This document shows, in pieces, positions 37,102-46,699 of a stretch of DNA of 64,000 nt; positions within the stretch are counted from its first letter, which is position 1, and every line of letters starts with the position of its first letter. The position numbers and the translations under genes were made by a program. Origin of the DNA: Candidatus Schekmanbacteria bacterium (GTDB taxonomy: Bacteria > Schekmanbacteria > GWA2-38-11 > J061); contig JACRJM010000004.1 in the NCBI GenBank assembly GCA_016219965.1, positions 186,001-250,000 of the forward strand, in the 5' to 3' direction. A model generated the notes under the pieces. The model was not told where the DNA came from, did no database searches, and saw only the letters and a program-made list of their open reading frames with translations.

Positions 37102-38995
37102 TTCCGTTAAAAATTATCGTATAGAGTTGAAAAATTTTGTAAAAAAACTTTTTTTACTTGGCTTTATTGACGGGATTGTGGTCCTTGTAGGGACTATACT
37201 AATTAATGATCTGATATCAAATGCGCTGGACGGACTTGTCCTTTCTTTTTATCTTATGATACCCTGTATGGTAGCTGTTGTAGCAGTGGGTTCAGTTATA
37301 TTTACAGTCGCATATTTTATTGCATCACGCTTTAAGCACTCAATCATCAATGACGGAGTTCTTGACCGCTATACATTCATAATCTTCTTCTCTGTATTTA
37401 TCTTTCAGTTTTTTATTAACAGGTTTGTTAGTACTTATATGTTTTATTACATCTATCCTTTTGTAGACAGCTATACAAAAATGGCAATGCTAATGTGGGG
37501 ATCCGTACTAATAATGGTGGCTGGAGCTTTTCTCATTGGATGGCTAACAGCAAAGATTTATCTCTATTCTTATGACAGGGTTAGCCGGCTGAAAAAGCCT
37601 TTGTTTATTGCAGCAGTCATGCTCATTATATATGTGTCATCGTGGTTGTTTCCGGTAATTTATAACAAGTCGAAGCTTGTTATGAATCTTGCATCTAAAC
37701 AGACAGTAAAAGCCGGGAACTATGCTGAAGGGAATAAGGTGTTCCTCATAGGAGTTGACGGAGCGACATGGGATATAATTGATCCGATGATAAAGCGAGG
37801 GGAGCTTAAAAACTTCAAACAACTTATTGACAACGGTGTAAGGGGAGATATGAAAACATTCATTCCCACTGAATCTCCGATACTCTGGACATCCATTGCG
37901 ACAGGTAAAAAGCCGGAGAAGCATGGGATACAATCTTTTATACTTGTGTCTTTTGATGGAGTAAGTCAGCCGATACAGAATTTCCTGCAAAGGGGTATGT
38001 TTGATAGGCTTAAATTCATGGCGTTTACTGGGCTTTCATTTGAATTTCCTATTACCACTTATTACAGGAGAACTAATGCCATCTGGAATATATTGAGCAA
38101 ATATGGAAAGAAAGTAATAGTTGTTAACTGGTTTCCTTCATATCCGGTTGAGCAGGTAAATGGTTCTATGGTTTCTGACAAATTGTTGAGAGCTATTAAG
38201 TACGAAAGAGGTCCTAATCCTTCTGAATATGCTAAGTATCTGGTTTATCCAAGCACTCTTTGCAAAGAAATAGATGCGAATATGAAAAATTATGATACTC
38301 CGAAATTTTATAAGAAAAAGAATCTTACAGACTTTGTCAGATATACTTATGAATCAGAAAATATTTATTTTAATATTTCAATGAAACTGCTTGAGGAATC
38401 TCCTGATACAAATTTTTTTACTGTATATTTCCGCGGAACGGATGATCTTGAGCATAAATACTGGAAGTATATTGATAAAGAAAAATTTCCGTGGGTTACT
38501 GATGAGGAAAGGCAACAATTCGGGAATGTAATTAATGATTATTATGCACAAGTTGATAAATACATTGGAAAGATATTGGAGAAGGCTGATGAGAATACGA
38601 CGGTAATAGTTATATCAGATCACGGGCATAAGCCTGTCTTCAACTATTTTAATGATTATGCCGCTCAATATGGAGCACATGGTAATGGACCTGACGCTAT
38701 ATTTATCGCCTCTGGGAAAAACATCTCTGGAGGATTTACAATCCATAAGCCAACGTTATACGATATAACACCGACTATCCTTTATCTTCTTGGATTACCT
38801 GCGGGATCTGACATGGATGGAAGAGTATTGACTGAGATAATTGACAGAAATTCTTTGTCAGCAAATCCTCCGGCATCAATATCTTCTTATGATATGGGCG
38901 ATATATCACAAGCTGGAATAGAAAAAGGAAATAAAGAGATGATGAAAGATGAAGGACTTATGAATAAATTGAAGGCACTCGGATATATAAATTAA
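37094..38995 (+). CDS. Membrane alkaline-phosphatase-superfamily phosphodiesterase
   Basis: The protein has 633 residues. About five membrane helices in residues 15-195 are followed by a type I phosphodiesterase/nucleotide pyrophosphatase domain. Metal and catalytic residues are visible: FLIGVDGATWD (Asp), PTESPILWTS (nucleophile Thr/Ser region), RGTDDLEHKYW (Asp, His), VISDHGHK (Asp, His) and QYGAHGNGPD (His). Homologues in glycan loci act outside the inner membrane on phospho-groups of glycolipids or polymers. The last 40 residues form a helical tail. It is coupled to the preceding radical SAM gene. Confidence 0.85.
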   Translation: MNNSVKNYRIELKNFVKKLFLLGFIDGIVVLVGTILINDLISNALDGLVLSFYLMIPCMVAVVAVGSVIFTVAYFIASRFKHSIINDGVLDRYTFIIFFSVFIFQFFINRFVSTYMFYYIYPFVDSYTKMAMLMWGSVLIMVAGAFLIGWLTAKIYLYSYDRVSRLKKPLFIAAVMLIIYVSSWLFPVIYNKSKLVMNLASKQTVKAGNYAEGNKVFLIGVDGATWDIIDPMIKRGELKNFKQLIDNGVRGDMKTFIPTESPILWTSIATGKKPEKHGIQSFILVSFDGVSQPIQNFLQRGMFDRLKFMAFTGLSFEFPITTYYRRTNAIWNILSKYGKKVIVVNWFPSYPVEQVNGSMVSDKLLRAIKYERGPNPSEYAKYLVYPSTLCKEIDANMKNYDTPKFYKKKNLTDFVRYTYESENIYFNISMKLLEESPDTNFFTVYFRGTDDLEHKYWKYIDKEKFPWVTDEERQQFGNVINDYYAQVDKYIGKILEKADENTTVIVISDHGHKPVFNYFNDYAAQYGAHGNGPDAIFIASGKNISGGFTIHKPTLYDITPTILYLLGLPAGSDMDGRVLTEIIDRNSLSANPPASISSYDMGDISQAGIEKGNKEMMKDEGLMNKLKALGYIN

Positions 38996-39004
38996 CTATC
39001 CCAT

Positions 39005-40339
39005 ATGAAAGAAATAACGGTAGTAATAGGAGCGGGATTAACAGGACTTAGCACTGCCTATCACATGGAGAGTAAATATGCTGCTTCCGGTAACAATTAC
39101 TCTCGTAAATGTTTTGTAATAGAGAAAGAAGCAACAGCTGGAGGGCTATGCCGCAGTTTCTATCATAAAGGATTTACCTTTGATACAGGCGGCCATTTTC
39201 TGCACACAGAAGATAATTATGTAAAGAGCCTTGTAGAGAAACTGCTCAAAGGGAACAGTAAGCTTGTAAAAAGAAATTCAAAAATATTTATTAAAGACAG
39301 ATTTATCCCTTATCCATTTCAGGGAAATCTTTATTACCTGCCTGATGAAATGAAAGTTGAATGCCTTTCAGAATATATCAAAGCTTATGTGTCAAATAAC
39401 AACGACAAAGCTGCAAATGGCAAAAACTTTAGGGAATGGATGAGAAGCAATTTCGGAGATGGAATTGCAAAATATTTTATGGAGCCTTTTAACAGAAAGC
39501 TCCTGAAGGTCTCTCTTGAAGAAATAAGTGCAGAGGCGATGAAAAGATATATCCCTGTTCCTGATATGAATGAAATAGTTAGCGGAGCGCTCTGTAAAAG
39601 CAGAAAGGCATTCGGATATAACCATGAATTTTATTATCCTGCAAAAAACGGGATTCAGAGTTTTGTGAATTCATTTAAGGCAGGGTTAAAGAATATAATC
39701 ACTTCTGCAGAAGTGATTAAAATAAATTCAAAGAAAAAAAATCTTAAATTAAATACCGGTCCTGAGATAAGTTATGATAACCTTGTATCAACTATGCCTC
39801 TCTCGGAGCTTGTTAAATGCATTTCTGATGCACCGGAGATTGTAAAAAAAGCAGGGAATAATCTCAGATGCAATTCTCTGCTCATTGTAAATGTCGGTTT
39901 CAGGGGGAAGCCTGCCGGCAAAATGCACTGGATATACCTGCCTGAGGAAGAATATGAATGTTACAGGATCGGTTTTTATTCAGAGGTTGCCGGCTCAATG
40001 GCTCCGAAGGGCATGACATCAGCTTATGTTGAATTCTCTGTCAATCGGGGAAAAGAGAAGACAGATATAAAAGGGCTGGAGAAAAAAGCCATTGAATGTC
40101 TGAAAAAAATGAAATTCATAAAAGGGAAGAAGGACATACTTAGCTGTCAAAGCGTATTTGTAGATTATGGGTATGTAATCTTTGATTCAAATAGAGAGCA
40201 GTGCGTTGGGACGATTAAAGACTACCTTAATAATAACGGCATATATTCTGAAGGCAGATATGGGGGCTGGGAATATTCAACAATGTCAGATGCCATAATC
40301 AGCGGAAAAAAAATGGCTGAAAAAATATTGATGGGATAA
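39005..40339 (+). CDS. FAD-dependent UDP-galactopyranose-mutase-like / amine-oxidase-like protein
   Basis: The protein has 444 residues. The FAD-binding Rossmann start is VVIGAGLTGLSTAYHME, then EKEATAGGLCRSF and FDTGGHFLH, shared by UDP-galactopyranose mutases and protoporphyrinogen-oxidase-like proteins. PFNRKLLKVSLEEIS and YYPAKNGIQSF match the former's layout. It probably remodels a nucleotide sugar or glycan intermediate. It is nine bases after the phosphodiesterase gene. A second protein of the same broad group is at 42206. Activity is not provable from sequence alone. Confidence 0.82.
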   Translation: MKEITVVIGAGLTGLSTAYHMESKYAASGNNYSRKCFVIEKEATAGGLCRSFYHKGFTFDTGGHFLHTEDNYVKSLVEKLLKGNSKLVKRNSKIFIKDRFIPYPFQGNLYYLPDEMKVECLSEYIKAYVSNNNDKAANGKNFREWMRSNFGDGIAKYFMEPFNRKLLKVSLEEISAEAMKRYIPVPDMNEIVSGALCKSRKAFGYNHEFYYPAKNGIQSFVNSFKAGLKNIITSAEVIKINSKKKNLKLNTGPEISYDNLVSTMPLSELVKCISDAPEIVKKAGNNLRCNSLLIVNVGFRGKPAGKMHWIYLPEEEYECYRIGFYSEVAGSMAPKGMTSAYVEFSVNRGKEKTDIKGLEKKAIECLKKMKFIKGKKDILSCQSVFVDYGYVIFDSNREQCVGTIKDYLNNNGIYSEGRYGGWEYSTMSDAIISGKKMAEKILMG

Positions 40340-40350
40340 AGTCTTATCAA

Positions 40351-41016
40351 ATGGAAAATATCTTAATTATAGGCGCATCGGGACATGCCAAAGTCATAAT
40401 AGACATAGTGGAGAGGGAAAATCGTTTCAGGATAGCTGGTCTGATTGAAAATACATTTAAAAAGCCTGGTTTAAAATGCTGCGGACACGAAATTATCGGT
40501 ACCGAAGAAAGAATCCCTGTCATAATGAAAGAACTTAAAGTTTCTGGAGGAATAGTCGCAATTGGTGATAATTGGAACAGAGCCAATGTGGCTAAGGCAA
40601 TAATGAAAGTAGCCCCTGGTTTCAGATTTGTATCTGCTGTCCATCCATCAGCACAGATTGCACGAGATGTGACTATTGGAGATGGAACTGTTATTATGGC
40701 TGGGACCGTTATAAATACCGCGACTAAAATAGGCAGGTTTTGTATAATAAACACAAATGCGTCTGTTGATCATGATTGCATTATGGAGGATTATTCCAGT
40801 ATTGCGCCCGGAGCTGCTATAGGAGGTACGGTTACGATCGGTGCTTTTTCGGCAATTTCCATCGGGGCAAATATTGTTCATAAGGTAAAAATAGGGGAGC
40901 ACACTGTTGTAGGTGCAGGCGCAACTGTTTTAAAGGATATCCCTCCTTATGCAGTGACCTACGGCTCGCCGGCTAAGGTAATAAGAGGGAGAAAAGCAGG
41001 AGATAATTATTTATGA
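40351..41016 (+). CDS. NeuD/PglD-type sugar O- or N-acyltransferase
   Basis: The protein has 221 residues. The N-terminus ILIIGASGHAKVIIDIVER is the PglD/NeuD nucleotide-sugar-binding fold. The C-terminal half is a left-handed beta-helix of hexapeptide repeats (VTIGDGTVIMAGTVIN, IGAFSAISIGANI) with His in ASVDHDC as likely catalytic base. It acylates an amino-sugar or sialic-acid-like sugar using acyl-CoA. Its stop overlaps the aminotransferase start by four bases, which supports action on the same nucleotide-sugar. Confidence 0.9.
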   Translation: MENILIIGASGHAKVIIDIVERENRFRIAGLIENTFKKPGLKCCGHEIIGTEERIPVIMKELKVSGGIVAIGDNWNRANVAKAIMKVAPGFRFVSAVHPSAQIARDVTIGDGTVIMAGTVINTATKIGRFCIINTNASVDHDCIMEDYSSIAPGAAIGGTVTIGAFSAISIGANIVHKVKIGEHTVVGAGATVLKDIPPYAVTYGSPAKVIRGRKAGDNYL

Positions 41017-42206
41017 AAAAACCAGCCATGTTGGGAGGTACACCGGCTTTCAGCAATCCTGTATTTATAAGCAGACCAATGATCCCTGACAAAGATGAAC
41101 TTTTTTCGGAACTTGAAAAGATACTATCTTCGAGATGGCTTACAAACAACGGAAAATATCTTCAGGACTTTGAAACGGAACTTACGAAATTCCTTGAAGT
41201 CGATTATTGCAGTGTTTTCTGCAATGGAACGATTGCCCTTCAATTGGCGATACAGGCTTTAAGGATTGCGGGAGAGGCAATCACTACGCCCTTTACTTTC
41301 CCTGCCACCATACATTCACTTTACTGGAACAACACGAAGCCTGTATTCTGTGATATCGATCCGCTTACTTACAATATAGATGTTGCTAAGATAGAGTCAT
41401 TGATTACTCCAAACACGACTGCCATAGTTCCTGTGCATGTCTTTGGCAATCCCTGTGATGTTGAGAAACTGGATCAGATCGCAAAGAATTACGGTATTAG
41501 CGTCATCTATGATGCGGCACACGCATTTGGAGTGAAATATAACGGCAAGGCTATAGGTAAGTACGGCAATGCTTCAATGTTCAGTTTCCATGCAACAAAA
41601 TCGTTCAATACTCTTGAAGGCGGAGCTGTCACATCCTCTGATGCCTCCTTTAATCACAGAATTTCATATTATAAAAATTTTGGGATTATGGATGAAGAGC
41701 ATGTTATAGGTCCGGGAATAAACGGTAAGATGAATGAGTTCCAGGCGGCCTTCGGTCTTTTAAATCTCAAAAAGATAAAAAATGAGAATGAGAAAAGAAA
41801 GAGACTTACAAAAGTTTATGAGGATTCGCTCAGGAATATTGATGGTCTGGGTTTTCAGCTCTTTGATCCCGCTGTTGAAAGAAACTACCAGTATTTTACC
41901 ATAAGGATAGACCATACAAAATTCGGGATTTCACGGGATGAACTTCACACGGCATTAAGGCAGGAGAATATAGTTACAAGAAAATATTTTTTTCCTCTTT
42001 GCAGCAACTATTCCTGCTATCACGCTCTCCCATCGGCTTCAAGGGATAACCTTCCGGAGGCTAACGGACTTGCTGAGAGTATTTTATCTGTTCCTTTGTA
42101 CGGTGATTTAAGTGATGATGATGTCATGAAAATAACTGAGTGCATCAAGTCGTGTCAGCATCACTCAAAGGATATAAAGGGAAAGGTTAAACAGGTAGAA
42201 AAATAA
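41013..42206 (+). CDS. DegT/DnrJ/EryC1/StrS-family PLP aminotransferase
   Basis: The protein has 397 residues. GTPAFSNP, SSRWLTNNGKYLQDFE and FCNGTIALQLAIQAL are the family's N-terminal signatures; IYDAAHAFGVKY carries the Asp/His at the cofactor, and SFHATKSFNTLEGGA the PLP-binding Lys. These enzymes aminate keto-sugars bound to a nucleotide, usually giving the substrate of a PglD-type acyltransferase, which is the preceding gene here. Its last base is shared with the next start. Confidence 0.92.
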   Translation: MKKPAMLGGTPAFSNPVFISRPMIPDKDELFSELEKILSSRWLTNNGKYLQDFETELTKFLEVDYCSVFCNGTIALQLAIQALRIAGEAITTPFTFPATIHSLYWNNTKPVFCDIDPLTYNIDVAKIESLITPNTTAIVPVHVFGNPCDVEKLDQIAKNYGISVIYDAAHAFGVKYNGKAIGKYGNASMFSFHATKSFNTLEGGAVTSSDASFNHRISYYKNFGIMDEEHVIGPGINGKMNEFQAAFGLLNLKKIKNENEKRKRLTKVYEDSLRNIDGLGFQLFDPAVERNYQYFTIRIDHTKFGISRDELHTALRQENIVTRKYFFPLCSNYSCYHALPSASRDNLPEANGLAESILSVPLYGDLSDDDVMKITECIKSCQHHSKDIKGKVKQVEK

Positions 42207-43618
42207 TGGGGAAGATGAATTGCGTTATAGTCGGAGCCGGTCCGGCGGGTTTGAGTGCTGCATGGAAGCTTTCAAAGCTCGGACATAATGTTACTGTCAT
42301 AGAAAAGGGTTCTGAAACAGGCGGGAATTCCCGCACTATATGGGATAACGGTTTCGGATTTGATCTTGGTCCGCACAATTTCCATACTCCTTATCTCGAT
42401 ATTCTTGAATACCTGAAAATAATTATTGGCAATACCTTTCTCCAGCACCAGATAAAGTCTTCGATATATTTCCGCAATAAGTGGGTTCCGTATCCATTGA
42501 CTGGTTTCAAGGTATTTACATCAATACCTATTCATGTAGCGATTGCATGCTTCTTTGATTTTCTTATATCGAGGTTCAGAAAACATTTGTCACTCCATAA
42601 GGAAGTGAGATCCTTTGAAGACTGGGTTGTTCAGAATTTCGGAAGAAAACTTTTCAATATATATTTCAAACCCTATGCAAGCAAAGTATGGGGAATTGAT
42701 ATGGATGAGCTTTCAAAGGATGTCGGAGAAAAGAGGGTGCCTGCCCTTAGTCTTTGGAAACTTGCACTTCAGGTTTTTGGCATTGTAAAAAGCAATCATC
42801 CGGAAGATCCTTCCACTCTGAATCATTATTATCCGGCACATGGGATAGGAACGGTCTGCGACCAGTTCAGGAAAGAGATAGAAGAGCAGGGGGGAGTGAT
42901 TTTATTAAATAGTAAGATTGAAAAAATAAATGTAAATGGCGACAGGGTATCTGATGTAATTGTTACAGGCTCCGCAACTGAGATTCCATGCGACCTTTTC
43001 TTCTGGACAGGTCCGATATATGAATTGACAAGGCTTTTTAAGGGGTCAGTTGACGACAGCTTAATCGAAATTTCAAAAAACCTTAAATATAGGGCTGAGC
43101 ATCTGCTTTTCATTAAGATAAACAAGAAGAAGGTACTCCCAAATCCGTGGGTGTATTTTTCTTCCCCGGATGTACCATTTACGAGAATGTATGAGACAGG
43201 AATCTTTTCATCGAAGATGGTTCCTGAAGGAAAGACCGGATTGTGCCTCGAGTTTACATGCTGGAAGGGGGATGATTTGTGGAATGCCAGCTCTGAGAAA
43301 CTTCTTCAATTGGCTCTTCCACATCTGGAAGGCTCCGGGTTACTTGAGGCTCAAGATATAATCGGTCATTTCTCTGAACGTGTAGAACATGCTTATCCGG
43401 TTTATTCAGTTGATTATGAAAAGAATATTTCTGCCATTTTCAATAAAATGCAGGATTTCAAGAATGTTCTTTCTTTTGGCCGCCTCGGCATGTTTTCATA
43501 TGCCAATGTCGATGAAGCAATAAGAATGGGGTTCAAGGCTGCTGACCTTGCAGCGCTTAATCTCCTTGACCGCGGTTATTCATATCTCGGTGTATATCAG
43601 GACTACGTACTCTATTAG
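42206..43618 (+). CDS. FAD-dependent UDP-galactopyranose-mutase-like protein, second copy
   Basis: The protein has 470 residues. MNCVIVGAGPAGLSAAWKLS and VIEKGSETGGNSRTI bind FAD; FDLGPHNFHT, KWVPYPLTG and YFKPYASKVWGIDMDELS are typical of the UDP-galactopyranose-mutase-like and protoporphyrinogen-oxidase-like group found in surface-glycan loci. It shares the fold but not close sequence with the protein at 39005. It ends the plus-strand run, converging with the reductase-like gene at 43639. It probably works on a nucleotide sugar or lipid-linked sugar. Confidence 0.82.
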   Translation: MGKMNCVIVGAGPAGLSAAWKLSKLGHNVTVIEKGSETGGNSRTIWDNGFGFDLGPHNFHTPYLDILEYLKIIIGNTFLQHQIKSSIYFRNKWVPYPLTGFKVFTSIPIHVAIACFFDFLISRFRKHLSLHKEVRSFEDWVVQNFGRKLFNIYFKPYASKVWGIDMDELSKDVGEKRVPALSLWKLALQVFGIVKSNHPEDPSTLNHYYPAHGIGTVCDQFRKEIEEQGGVILLNSKIEKINVNGDRVSDVIVTGSATEIPCDLFFWTGPIYELTRLFKGSVDDSLIEISKNLKYRAEHLLFIKINKKKVLPNPWVYFSSPDVPFTRMYETGIFSSKMVPEGKTGLCLEFTCWKGDDLWNASSEKLLQLALPHLEGSGLLEAQDIIGHFSERVEHAYPVYSVDYEKNISAIFNKMQDFKNVLSFGRLGMFSYANVDEAIRMGFKAADLAALNLLDRGYSYLGVYQDYVLY

Positions 43619-43638
43619 TATTAGTTTTTGGAGAATTA

Positions 43639-44838
43639 TTACAGCCCGCTTTCAGAAAGATCCTTCTTTCCTCTGAGTTTGTGCTCGGCAACTATAGATG
43701 CAAGACTCAATGTATGTCGGCTCAGGTTCCCATAGCCTGAAAAATCATTAAAAAGGAATTTCCTGAACCGTTCACTGTTGTAAAGAAGACTAAGCCAAAA
43801 CCTGAAGTTCCCGTCATAGAAATATTCCGAGTATTTGAAACATTCTGAAAGCTCCTTTGAGAGTGATGATTTCTTAAATCGCACTGAATAATCTTTAAAT
43901 GAGAAGTCTTTCTTCCTAATGGCCCTTATGATTTCTTCTGCTGTAAAACGGCCGTACTGGAGGCTTTCGGAAATCCCTTCTCCCATGAGAGCATCTATCC
44001 CTGCAGCTTCACCGGTCAATATTATATTTTCTGCTGATAGCGCTGAGGCAGGGTCATACAATTTTTCCACATATCCTGAATATATTTCTTCATCTGGGAG
44101 CAATCCCATCCTCTGGTGATAATCTTTTAAAATTGACCTTGCAGTCACTTCCTTTGCCTGCTTTCCCATCCATATAAAAATCCCTGTATGCCTTTTTCCA
44201 TTTTCATTTGACGGAAAATTCCAGATGTAGCCTGCTGTCCCATAATGAAGACAGGTAAAATCAATAATCAAAGAATTAATATCATCATGACTATTCCCCT
44301 CTGTCCTGCATTTTGAAATAAGGAGCGGAGAAAGATTATTGCCATTTTTTAAAAAGGTTCTACGCACGGAACTTTTTGCCCCGTCAGCTCCAACAAGGAC
44401 TGAGCAGGCATACTCATCCTTATCAGATTTAACGAAGAATCTCCCATTCTTCTTTTCTGCAATGCAGAACTTTTCTCCAAAATTTATCTTGAAACCTCTA
44501 CTTACAGCCTCTCCTGCTAACCATGAATCGAACTGTGAGCGATTTACGACAATGGATGGATTCTTCTGTGGGAATTTAATCTTAAGATTACCATATGTGA
44601 ATAATACTGAACTTACACTTTTAAAGCTGTTGCCTGCCGGCAGATTAAGCTCGTCTAAGATATTAAGCCCCGGATATGTTATTGCTCCGGCACAGGGCTT
44701 TTCCCTTGGGAATATCTCTTTTTCGAGAATGAGCACTTCGCCCGATATACCCGGAGCTATCTTCTCAAGAAAAAGCGCTGTCGATATACCTGCCGGTCCT
44801 GCGCCGGCTATGATTATTTCATACGACTTTTTTGCCAT
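43639..44838 (-). CDS. Geranylgeranyl-reductase-family FAD oxidoreductase
   Basis: The protein has 399 residues. The FAD-binding start IIIAGAGPAGISTALFLEK, the segment VLVGADGAKSSVRR and the motif ILTGEAAGIDALMGEGISES define the geranylgeranyl reductase group of flavoproteins, which saturate isoprenoid chains or act as related monooxygenases. The C-terminal 80 residues are family-specific. It is the last gene of a minus-strand set behind an ABC-2 exporter, 15 bases after the permease gene, which hints at a lipid-like substrate. That is inference. Confidence 0.82.
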   Translation of the reverse strand: MAKKSYEIIIAGAGPAGISTALFLEKIAPGISGEVLILEKEIFPREKPCAGAITYPGLNILDELNLPAGNSFKSVSSVLFTYGNLKIKFPQKNPSIVVNRSQFDSWLAGEAVSRGFKINFGEKFCIAEKKNGRFFVKSDKDEYACSVLVGADGAKSSVRRTFLKNGNNLSPLLISKCRTEGNSHDDINSLIIDFTCLHYGTAGYIWNFPSNENGKRHTGIFIWMGKQAKEVTARSILKDYHQRMGLLPDEEIYSGYVEKLYDPASALSAENIILTGEAAGIDALMGEGISESLQYGRFTAEEIIRAIRKKDFSFKDYSVRFKKSSLSKELSECFKYSEYFYDGNFRFWLSLLYNSERFRKFLFNDFSGYGNLSRHTLSLASIVAEHKLRGKKDLSESGL

Positions 44839-44853
44839 AAGGTATTTAGATAA

Positions 44854-45642
44854 TCATTCTTCGCGCACAAGAACACCTATTTTCTTAGCCTGATTGAGAG
44901 AATATATAAAGAAGTAATATGATGTAAAGAGGAGAATAATGGTAATCCCGTAAGACTTGAAAAGGAGTTCCATCGAAAGGGAATTGTTAAGATAGGCATA
45001 GCGCATACCTTCGAATATGTATGTCGTGGGAAGACACTTTGAGATTATCTGCATCCACTGCGGCAGGCTGTCTAACGGGTAATATACGCAGCTGAATGGT
45101 TCGATCAGGAATCCGAGGCTCCATGCAAAGACCTGTATCCTAAGCCCGAATATGAAGATAAGGGCAGAGACAAATATCCCGACTACCCATCCGAAGAACA
45201 TCAGATTAGATGCAAAGAGGAGTATCGCATAGATACCTATGTTAAGTATGTCAAAGGAGTATATGAGTGATGCAAGGAAAGCGAGGAGCGCGAAACTTAT
45301 GATAGACCTTATTATGCCAATCAATGATATGGATACTAAAAGCTCAATAGGTTTTAACGGAGTTGAAAAGATATTGTAAAGGTTCCTGCTCCAGAAGTCT
45401 TCCAGGATGAAAGTCCCTATATCGGTCTGCGCTCTCCAGAAGAATGTGAAGAGAATCGCGCCTCCCATGAAAAAGTTAACAACCATTCCAGCATTAGGGA
45501 AATTCTTTATATAGCTGCTTGTGAATCCCCATATGAGAAGACCGACTACAGGCCAGTAGAAGATGTCGAATATCCTGTCAAGACTCCTGTATGAGAGACA
45601 CCAGTATTTATAAAGCAGTGCCCATATCCTGTGCCACTTCAT
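44854..45642 (-). CDS. ABC-2 type transporter permease
   Basis: The protein has 262 residues with about six membrane helices, in the layout of ABC-2 permeases (long first loop, FFWRAQTDIGTFILEDFWSRN, then SPL-like helices and CVYYPLDSLPQW before the last pair). It forms an exporter with the ATPase encoded just upstream, whose stop overlaps its start by four bases. The substrate could be a lipid, glycan or drug. No substrate-specific domain is seen. Confidence 0.88.
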   Translation of the reverse strand: MKWHRIWALLYKYWCLSYRSLDRIFDIFYWPVVGLLIWGFTSSYIKNFPNAGMVVNFFMGGAILFTFFWRAQTDIGTFILEDFWSRNLYNIFSTPLKPIELLVSISLIGIIRSIISFALLAFLASLIYSFDILNIGIYAILLFASNLMFFGWVVGIFVSALIFIFGLRIQVFAWSLGFLIEPFSCVYYPLDSLPQWMQIISKCLPTTYIFEGMRYAYLNNSLSMELLFKSYGITIILLFTSYYFFIYSLNQAKKIGVLVREE

Positions 45643-46562
45643 ATCTCACCCCGCGATATTTTTATGAATATATCCTCAAGGCTTGCTCCTCTTGATGTTA
45701 TGTCCTTCACCTTTATTCCGTTGCGCGCAAGCAAGTCAAGGATCATCTGCATGCTGCCGTCGCTGTTTTCAATTTCGATAGATATCGTTTCTCCGTTATA
45801 CTCCGCAGTTTCAATACCATTAATTTCAAAGACTTTCCCGATATGCTGTGCATCCGCTGCCCTGATTGTTATGGTCTGGCGTCTTATTATTTTTTTGAGT
45901 TCATCTGCCGTGCCGGTTTTAATTATCTCCCCTTTGTTCACGAAAGCTATCCTGTGGCATAGCTCTTCAACCTCAGCCATGTTGTGGGATGTGAAAATCA
46001 TTGTAGTGTTTTTCTCTTGCTGGATGAATTTTATGACTCTGCGCGTCTTCTCTGCAATGTCAGGGTCAAGGCCCATGGTGCACTCATCAAGAAGAAGAAC
46101 CTCTGGGTCATTTATAAGCCCTTTGCACAGTGTCACCCGTGTGTGCTGCCCGGCGCTCAGTGTCTGGAGCTTTTTATTTTTGAGGTCGGATATCTCGAAT
46201 ATCTCGAGAAGTTCAGCGATTTTTTTGTCATGGTTTCTTACATTGTAAATCTTTGCATAGATTTTGAGATTTTCCATGACAGTGAGTATCCCTGTAAGTG
46301 AAGTGCGGGCTGCCACTATGTTCATCCTCTGGCTTATGTATTCGCGCTCTTTCGGGAACTCGCGTCCAAGGATGCTTATCTTTCCGCTGTCAAAATTAAT
46401 CAGCCCGAGGAGGATGTTTATAGTTGTTGATTTGCCGGCGCCGTTGGGACCGAGAAGGCCGAATATCTCCCCCCTCCGAACATCAAATGATATCCCTTTC
46501 AGCGCCTCATCACCGCCGTAGCGTTTCTTAAGATTATTTATAGTTATTATTTTATCAGTCAT
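45639..46562 (-). CDS. ABC transporter ATP-binding protein (ABC-2 export)
   Basis: The protein has 307 residues. Walker A is GPNGAGKST, the signature LSAGQHTRV departs from the usual LSGGQ (Ala for the first Gly), and Walker B is LLLDECTMGLDPD, with Cys in place of Pro after the Glu. The H-loop is FTSHNM. Residues 220-307 form a C-terminal regulatory domain as in DrrA-like ATPases. It pairs with the permease at 44854. Confidence 0.92.
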   Translation of the reverse strand: MTDKIITINNLKKRYGGDEALKGISFDVRRGEIFGLLGPNGAGKSTTINILLGLINFDSGKISILGREFPKEREYISQRMNIVAARTSLTGILTVMENLKIYAKIYNVRNHDKKIAELLEIFEISDLKNKKLQTLSAGQHTRVTLCKGLINDPEVLLLDECTMGLDPDIAEKTRRVIKFIQQEKNTTMIFTSHNMAEVEELCHRIAFVNKGEIIKTGTADELKKIIRRQTITIRAADAQHIGKVFEINGIETAEYNGETISIEIENSDGSMQMILDLLARNGIKVKDITSRGASLEDIFIKISRGEI

Positions 46563-46699
46563 TTATTTATGTGAGTTATGTTTTCAAAATCATATCCATA
46601 CTAACTTTTTAAAAGAATATAGATAGAAAAACAAGGTTGATAAGTAAACAGTAGATATTTTATCTGCAGAATTTACTACTAGTCAATGATGGATCTAGA

